Origin: Flavobacteriales bacterium
GTDB lineage: Bacteria; Bacteroidota; Bacteroidia; DT-38
Direction: 5' to 3'
DNA: 49,138 nucleotides
Assembly: GCA_013214205.1 (NCBI GenBank)
Contig: JABSPQ010000228.1
Location: 1 to 49,138 of the forward strand
Shown here: positions 43,456 to 49,138 of the stretch, one piece after another
Numbering within the stretch: position 1 is the stretch's first letter
How the letters are laid out: each line of letters starts with the position of its first letter
Program-made: the position numbers and the translations under genes
Notes under the pieces: model-generated
What the model was told of the DNA's origin: nothing
What the model saw: only the letters and a program-made list of their open reading frames with translations
Databases searched by the model: none

Positions 43456-46400
43456 CTACCTAATTATTGTAACGTGACCTTTATTTCCGAGGTATTCTTT
43501 ACCCTCACAGCCTATTGCATCAATTAAGTAAAAGTAAACTCCATCAGGTACTTCTTCACCAGCAAACGTTCTACCGTCCCATCCTGTTTCTACTCCTTCC
43601 CATGCAGATAATTTTTCACCCCATCTATTAAAAATCTGTCCGGTTAACGAGCAAATGTTAATATAAGAAACCATGAATTTCTCGTTGAATTCATCGCCGT
43701 TTGGCGTAAATACATCCGGAATTGACAAAAATGAACCTGCTTCAACTAATACAATTAGTGTATCTGTACTGGTACAATAACCATTTCTAGATACTTCCAA
43801 AATATATTCGAATGAAATTGTTGTTTGAGTTACAAGCGTATTCGTTATAGTATCCTCACCAACCTCTTCAACCAAGCCGTCTAAATACCATATTATAGTA
43901 TTGTAGTAATCGAAATGGCTCGAATCTACAAGCTTAACATCAAAAGGTGTAGAACCAAATGGCTCGCCCACTAATCTAATATGTGCTCGGATAGAATCTG
44001 GTCGTAATATATATTCGAACAAAGTATCGATAACACATTCGTTGCCATCTCTAATTATTACCCAGTAAGCACTATCGTTTAAATTATCGCCACTTATGTT
44101 CGATACCGAATTATCTGAAGCGTATGTTGTGTCGCCAGTAAACCATTCGTATGAAAACGAACCAGCTCCGCCTGTTGCATAGGCATATAACACAGCATTC
44201 TCAGCTTCATAACAAGTAACTGTGTCGTGATCTAACGATGCTACAATAGGCGTTAATGGGTCTATATATGCAGAGCTTATATCCGTACAACCTTTTATAT
44301 CGGTTGCTGTAACGTTGTATGTATTTCCGCCTAAACCAGTAGCGGTATCCGTTACAGATGTGTTATCGTCATCCCAAGCATAGGTATAGGCACTTCCATT
44401 TCCTCCAACTGAAGACGCATATACTTGACCAGTTTCTCCTCCATAACAAAGGATGAAACCATCAACTGCAGAAGTAATCATTGTATCTGGTTCTGCAACT
44501 ATCGTATCATGTCCGTTATCGCATTTAAGAATATCTACAACGGTTATCGAAATATCATTTGCCGATAAGCCCGTAATAGTAAATATACCTTCATCATCCT
44601 GACTTTCAACAGTAGAGACTCCACCTGTTATCCATTCGTAAGAATAAGGTGTTGTGCCTCCAGTAATTTCTACTTCAACCTCTCCATCACTAAGACCATA
44701 ACATGAAACACTGTCCATTAAAATGAATCTAACTGTAGGTGATAATGGATTTGCTAGCGCCTCTTCTGCAGTTGCAGTACAACCATTATCGTCGGTAACA
44801 ACAACTTCGTGATTTTCATTTGTTAAGTTGGTTGGTGTAGCAACACTGTTGGTAATAGGCGACCATGCATAAATGTAATCTCCCGCAACAGTTCCGCCCA
44901 CAGGGTAAGCAGTTAATGTTCCGTTTTGCTCTCCACACTCTGAAGGCACGCCATCATCTAATGCAACTGATAACGCTGGAGGATCGGTAAGTGTAGTAGT
45001 ACACATTTCAACACAACCATTTGCATCGGTTACAGTTACTGTATAAGTACCAGATCCTAAACTATCAGCTGTTGCAGTTGTTTGCGAATCTGAATCGCTC
45101 CAAATGTAACTGTATCCTGCTGTTCCATCAGATGCAACAACGGATGCAGAACCATCTGTTGCTCCAAAACACTGTGGGTCAACAAAGTCACACTGAGCAT
45201 CTAAAGGTGCTGCAGGCTCTGTTATTATATATGAATCTGTAAACTCTTCACCCAAGAAATCTGAAATCGTTACTGAATAAGTTCCAGCAGGTAAATCAGT
45301 TAATATTGAATCGGCAAGACTAGGACTTGGTAAAGCAGGATCCCACGTAAAAATGTAAGGAGGACCATTACCTCTTATTACCATGGATAAATCTATCGAT
45401 CCTGCTTCATCTCCAAAACAAGGATTATGAACTAAGATTGGCTCCCATGTTTGAGCAGGGTAGCCCAATACTTCTACGCAATCGTTTGCTTTACAACCAT
45501 TGGCATCTGTAACAGTTGCGCAATAGATGTTATTATTTAAGCCAAAGATGGTATCATTTACAGAACTGCCATTATCCCATTCATAAGTGTAATCTGCTGG
45601 TAAAAGACCTGCACCACCTGAAGCAACTACTTTAACCTCTCCTTCAAAGCAAATGTCTTCGCAATTTGCATGAGTATTTACACTTGCATTGGCAAATACT
45701 TCTGCTGGATCAACTAAATTAATTGTACGCGTTATGGTACACAAATTAGCATCTGATATTATTACATCGTAAGTACCAGCGGTTAAACCTGTAAGGTTTT
45801 GATCAACTCCACTAGGTGTCCATAAATAGGTGTACGAACTACTATTACCACCTGTAGGGTTTGTTAAACTTGTTGTACCATCGGAAGCTTCAAAACAAAG
45901 TGGATCGGTACCGCTAATTTCAGTATCAATCTCTGTTGGCTCTACCAATTGAGTTGTTTGAGCGCCTGTACACATATTGTCATCTGTTACAGTAATTATA
46001 TAATCTACTGTACCTGTAACATCCACATTACTCTGACTTGCTCCCCAAAGCACATCATTCCAATTGTAAGTGAATCCTGTTGGATCTCCCGTTCCGCCTG
46101 TTGCAACGGCTAACAGCTCACCAAATGAATCTGGTCCAAAACAACTAGGGTTTGTTGGAGAAGTTACAACTGTAACAGCATCTGGTTCGGTAATTATTAA
46201 GATTTGAGTAGCCTGACAACCATCTACGTCCGTTATTGTAACTTCTAATGGTGAATCGATTATGCTAAGACCTGTTGCCGAATACAAACCAGTACCAAGA
46301 GCAGTAGTGCCTCCTACTGGTGTTCCGCCAGACCATGTAATCGCAAAATCAATATTGCCCGAAACAATCTCGATTTCTCCGAATGCATCACTTTCTCCAT

Positions 46401-49138
46401 TACATGAAACCATGCCATTGTCGTTCCAAACTATTTGCGGTGCACCTGGATCACTAATGCTAACAGGTACTTCTAAGAAACATAAGTTTGCATCAAATAC
46501 CGTTACAATATAGTTCCCTACTGCTAACCCTGTAGCCAAAGAGTTTGTTCCACTACCACCAGCTGCATCCCATAAATATGTGTATGGGGCTAATCCTCCA
46601 CTTACTTGGTCAACAGTAGATGTATCTATCCAAGCCGTACCATTTGCATCACCACAAGTGGCTGGTGTTGTTAACTCGGTAGCAGCAACAATCAAAGGAT
46701 CTGTTAGAGTTTCATCGTCAACAGCAGTACATCCTTGCGAATCAGTAACAGTAACATCAGTTAAACCTTCGTCTAAGCCAGAAATACTATCATCTGTTGT
46801 CAAAAGATCAGACCAGAGATAAGTATATATAGGTGTGCCACCTGAAACAGTAGTTTCCATTGTACCATCCATTGCACTATTACAAGTGGGATCTACTGGA
46901 TTTATTATTGTAATTACTAACAAAGAAGGATCGAATAATTCGAATTCATCGCTATCTGTACATCCCTTATCATCTGTAACAGTAACGGTATACAAACCAG
47001 ACGCAACAACACCTATATTGTTGCGTTCTGTACCAACGGTTCCACTCCACTCATAAGTATACCCCCCAGCAACAGTACCACCGCTACCAACAGCCGTTAA
47101 GTTTCCATCGCTAGATCCGAAACAAAGTGGATCAACACCATCTGCAATTACAACTACTACAGTTGGTTCTTCTAAATCAAAATCAGTTTCTGCAGTACAT
47201 CCGCGAACATCTTTAATGACAATACCATGCAAGCCTGCAGCCAAATCAGATTCTGTATATATTCCTGAATTTTGATTGGGTATTGTTCCGGAAGTCGCCG
47301 TTGTAATAGAATAATCGGGGGTTCCTCCACTGTACGTAAATGTTATAGAACCGTTTGCATCGCCATTACATAATGGCTCTATATGGCTTGCATAAACAAT
47401 ATCTAAAACCAATGGTTCGGTTAAGTTTACTGTACATGTACCTGTTAATGTAGGTGTGCCTTCGTCGGTAACTGTTACGGTATAATCAGGAGAAAACAAG
47501 TCGCATAAATTTGCTGTTGACTGATGTGTTCCTCCTAATCCTAGACCTCCTTGAAAATCATTGCTGCTATTATCCCATGCAACAGAAAAGGATGTTCCAC
47601 TGGCCAAATTACCAATAGTAACTGTAGCTTGTCCATCGCAAACGCCAGGACAAGACGGTTCCACATCTACAACTATAGAACACGTAGGTGCTACCGGACA
47701 CCAAATATCTACTGTTGCGGTTGCTGTACATGAATTATCGTCGGTTGCTGTAACAGTATATGTTACGAAACTATTAGAACCTGTTAAGCCCGATATTGCA
47801 GCGTCAGTTTCATCTGCATTGCTCCACACATAATCAGGTGGACCTGCGCCTGGTTGAAAATCAATAAGCCTAATAGACCAATCGTCTAAAACACCATCGT
47901 TCATTTCTCCATTAACCATCACTAATTGCCATATTCCATTCGGATCACAACCTGTTAATGGACCGCCAATTTCGTCAAGAGCTCCACCTTCTGGCACATA
48001 AGACCCATCGGTAAAATCTCCATTGGCACCAGTAATATCAGTTCCTGCTCCAATAGTAAAACATACATCGGTAAAAGTGTCTCCACCAGGATTATTAGCA
48101 GATTTCAATTCTAATGTTCCTCCACATGGAGAAATCAATGTCATTGATACTTTTTCTATTTTATCTTTAGGAACTGTAGACACATCAATACAGACCTGTG
48201 CCACGGTTGATTCATCCGTTAAAGCCAACGCCAAGTCTGATACAGTAATATCAAAAGTAGTAGTAGCTTTTCCTGTAATATCACCACCTACACCATCAAA
48301 ATCAGTAGGAGTTACCACGTCTAAATATGTTCCGCCACTAATCCATGCAACAGAAGCAGTTCCATCATTATCGCCACAAACTGTTTCGTTTATACTTGAT
48401 GTATTGATGATTATTTCCTCAGGATCGGTTAATACTGCTTCTGCGGTACTAGTACAATTATTAGCGTCCATAACAGTTACAGTGTAAGTTAGACCAGGAG
48501 CTTGGGCACCAGCAAGTGCTTTATCGCTACTATCTACTGAGGCACCACCGCCCCAATTCCATGTAAATGGCGCTAAACCACCAGTAACCGAACCATGAAC
48601 TTCCCCATCAAGAATACCAGGACAACTAGGATCTACAACATGATCTACAAGTGCAGTAACACCTCCAGGAGGAATTACAATGTATTCGCATGTGGATGTA
48701 ACATCAGCATTATCGGTTACAGTAACGGTATGCGTACCTATACATAAATTATAATCATCGGCTGTTCCTAAATCAGGAAGACCACCTGTAGCGTTAAACC
48801 CTGACGACCAAACAACAGACAGCGGTTCGGTAGTTGTACATGGAGGTAAAAACACTTGAACTTGTAGATCGGCACCAGCCTGACCAGCTGGCCCACCTGT
48901 ACCACAGGCGCCTCCACATATTAATGGTTTTATTTCAGTAATAATACAACTTAAACTAGGTGGAGGAGGAACTAATATAACTCCTTCATCTCCTTGTTCT
49001 GCACACCAATTAACACCGGCTGCTTGACTTCCATATTTTGAACCGCCTCCTTCGTCCCAATACATACCTGCAATACCACCAGTAACATCGGTAGTTGCTC
49101 CAGCGGGCGCCATAATTACACCACCACCACCACCACCA
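43456..49138 (-). CDS. Large SprB-repeat surface adhesin with CHU_C type B T9SS domain (5' partial)
   Basis: The frame is open to the window end, so the N-terminus is missing; at least 1,893 residues are visible. Numbering from the Met codon at 49111-49113, it starts Gly-rich, then carries about 17 SprB-like repeats of roughly 80-90 residues (pattern C.G..DG ... SGGTxxYxYxWS ... GxYTVTVTDANGC). Near 286-419 there is a proprotein-convertase P-domain-like module (CIDVSTVPKDKIEKVSMTLISP ... GIWQLVMVNGEMNDGVLDDWSI). A CHU_C domain lies at about 1797-1885 (SIPDVFTPNGDEFNEKF, GWDGRTFAGEEVPDGVYFYLID) and ends NKGHVTIIR, the type B T9SS sorting signal. SprB-type proteins are mobile surface adhesins used in gliding or attachment; gliding by this organism is inference. 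Confidence 0.9.
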   Translation of the reverse strand, partial: GGGGGGVIMAPAGATTDVTGGIAGMYWDEGGGSKYGSQAAGVNWCAEQGDEGVILVPPPPSLSCIITEIKPLICGGACGTGGPAGQAGADLQVQVFLPPCTTTEPLSVVWSSGFNATGGLPDLGTADDYNLCIGTHTVTVTDNADVTSTCEYIVIPPGGVTALVDHVVDPSCPGILDGEVHGSVTGGLAPFTWNWGGGASVDSSDKALAGAQAPGLTYTVTVMDANNCTSTAEAVLTDPEEIIINTSSINETVCGDNDGTASVAWISGGTYLDVVTPTDFDGVGGDITGKATTTFDITVSDLALALTDESTVAQVCIDVSTVPKDKIEKVSMTLISPCGGTLELKSANNPGGDTFTDVCFTIGAGTDITGANGDFTDGSYVPEGGALDEIGGPLTGCDPNGIWQLVMVNGEMNDGVLDDWSIRLIDFQPGAGPPDYVWSNADETDAAISGLTGSNSFVTYTVTATDDNSCTATATVDIWCPVAPTCSIVVDVEPSCPGVCDGQATVTIGNLASGTSFSVAWDNSSNDFQGGLGLGGTHQSTANLCDLFSPDYTVTVTDEGTPTLTGTCTVNLTEPLVLDIVYASHIEPLCNGDANGSITFTYSGGTPDYSITTATSGTIPNQNSGIYTESDLAAGLHGIVIKDVRGCTAETDFDLEEPTVVVVIADGVDPLCFGSSDGNLTAVGSGGTVAGGYTYEWSGTVGTERNNIGVVASGLYTVTVTDDKGCTDSDEFELFDPSLLVITIINPVDPTCNSAMDGTMETTVSGGTPIYTYLWSDLLTTDDSISGLDEGLTDVTVTDSQGCTAVDDETLTDPLIVAATELTTPATCGDANGTAWIDTSTVDQVSGGLAPYTYLWDAAGGSGTNSLATGLAVGNYIVTVFDANLCFLEVPVSISDPGAPQIVWNDNGMVSCNGESDAFGEIEIVSGNIDFAITWSGGTPVGGTTALGTGLYSATGLSIIDSPLEVTITDVDGCQATQILIITEPDAVTVVTSPTNPSCFGPDSFGELLAVATGGTGDPTGFTYNWNDVLWGASQSNVDVTGTVDYIITVTDDNMCTGAQTTQLVEPTEIDTEISGTDPLCFEASDGTTSLTNPTGGNSSSYTYLWTPSGVDQNLTGLTAGTYDVIISDANLCTITRTINLVDPAEVFANASVNTHANCEDICFEGEVKVVASGGAGLLPADYTYEWDNGSSVNDTIFGLNNNIYCATVTDANGCKANDCVEVLGYPAQTWEPILVHNPCFGDEAGSIDLSMVIRGNGPPYIFTWDPALPSPSLADSILTDLPAGTYSVTISDFLGEEFTDSYIITEPAAPLDAQCDFVDPQCFGATDGSASVVASDGTAGYSYIWSDSDSQTTATADSLGSGTYTVTVTDANGCVEMCTTTLTDPPALSVALDDGVPSECGEQNGTLTAYPVGGTVAGDYIYAWSPITNSVATPTNLTNENHEVVVTDDNGCTATAEEALANPLSPTVRFILMDSVSCYGLSDGEVEVEITGGTTPYSYEWITGGVSTVESQDDEGIFTITGLSANDISITVVDILKCDNGHDTIVAEPDTMITSAVDGFILCYGGETGQVYASSVGGNGSAYTYAWDDDNTSVTDTATGLGGNTYNVTATDIKGCTDISSAYIDPLTPIVASLDHDTVTCYEAENAVLYAYATGGAGSFSYEWFTGDTTYASDNSVSNISGDNLNDSAYWVIIRDGNECVIDTLFEYILRPDSIRAHIRLVGEPFGSTPFDVKLVDSSHFDYYNTIIWYLDGLVEEVGEDTITNTLVTQTTISFEYILEVSRNGYCTSTDTLIVLVEAGSFLSIPDVFTPNGDEFNEKFMVSYINICSLTGQIFNRWGEKLSAWEGVETGWDGRTFAGEEVPDGVYFYLIDAIGCEGKEYLGNKGHVTIIR
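47857..48258 (-). other. P-domain-like module inside the large adhesin
   Basis: Residues about 286-419 of the large adhesin (numbered from the Met codon at 49111-49113) read FDITVSDLALALTD ... CIDVSTV ... ISPCGGTLELKS ... GIWQLVMVNG ... DDWSIRLID. This is the jelly-roll layout of proprotein convertase P-domains. The flanks are the two halves of one SprB repeat: CGDNDGTASVAWISGGT before it and DYVWSNADE ... YTVTATDDNSC after it. The module therefore interrupts a repeat and does not lie between repeats. Confidence 0.65.

Noticed and set aside
45021-48487. Several plus-strand open frames opposite the large adhesin
   Set aside because: They are antisense to a continuous, clearly coding SprB-repeat frame and reflect its Thr/Val/Gly-rich codons.
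49114-49138. CCA repeat at the window end
   Set aside because: It encodes a Gly run in the open minus-strand frame of the adhesin, so it is coding and not a separate repeat element.

Overview
The window is AT-rich and densely coded, and reads as a stretch of chromosome from a gliding or T9SS-bearing member of the Bacteroidota, probably Flavobacteriales-like. Supporting signs are TAnnTTTG (-7 type) promoter elements upstream of many genes with no evident Shine-Dalgarno sequences, a large SprB-repeat adhesin ending in a gliding-motility (CHU_C, type B T9SS) C-terminal domain, PorE-like and TPR envelope proteins, a fused alpha/beta 2-oxoacid dehydrogenase E1, and ribosomal protein S16 with a long acidic tail. 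No rRNA, tRNA, CRISPR array, transposase or phage gene was found.

Region by region. 1-2795 is the only accessory-looking, decayed stretch: a partial ORF, an orphan protein with an uncertain start, and two degenerate head-to-head copies of one hypothetical family (one frameshifted on the minus strand, one N-terminally truncated on the plus strand), followed by small hairpin repeats. 2796-5782 holds a divergent pair, an aldehyde dehydrogenase and dihydrolipoyl dehydrogenase. 5820-14899 is a surface-polysaccharide block: asparagine synthase-type amidotransferase, GT4 glycosyltransferase, Wza-like export lipoprotein, Wzc-like tyrosine autokinase with a Gly-Tyr repeat tail, RmlC, a WecA/MraY-type initiating transferase and a lytic transglycosylase. 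No Wzx or Wzy gene is present, so the rest of that pathway lies elsewhere.

14947-35778 is mostly housekeeping on the plus strand: uvrA, a LOG-family hydrolase, an outer-membrane barrel protein with two SPOR-like ends, rpsP-rimM, DUF423, ATP-dependent pckA, rsmE-DUF4159, hisS (minus), a UbiA-type prenyltransferase, cstA, a fused E1, a barrel protein, murQ, L-2-hydroxyglutarate oxidase and an orphan acidic protein. Between hisS and the ubiA-like gene lies a cluster of three dyad symmetries that looks like an operator.

35965-49138 returns to cell-envelope and secretion functions. On the minus strand are a TPR protein and a PorE-like TPR-PD40-CRD-OmpA protein broken by a frameshift. An M42 peptidase and an ACP phosphodiesterase-like protein follow on the plus strand. 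Then, on the minus strand, come a barrel protein, a thioredoxin-like protein, a 290-residue mini-adhesin and the large SprB-repeat adhesin that runs off the window end. The mini-adhesin is a signal peptide joined to a duplicate of the last ~260 residues of the large adhesin.

The most interesting items are the mini/large adhesin duplication, a P-domain-like module inserted inside a SprB repeat, the regularly spaced dyads upstream of the ubiA-like gene, the frameshifted PorE-like gene and the inverted relic pair. No wholly new multi-gene system could be demonstrated from the sequence alone.
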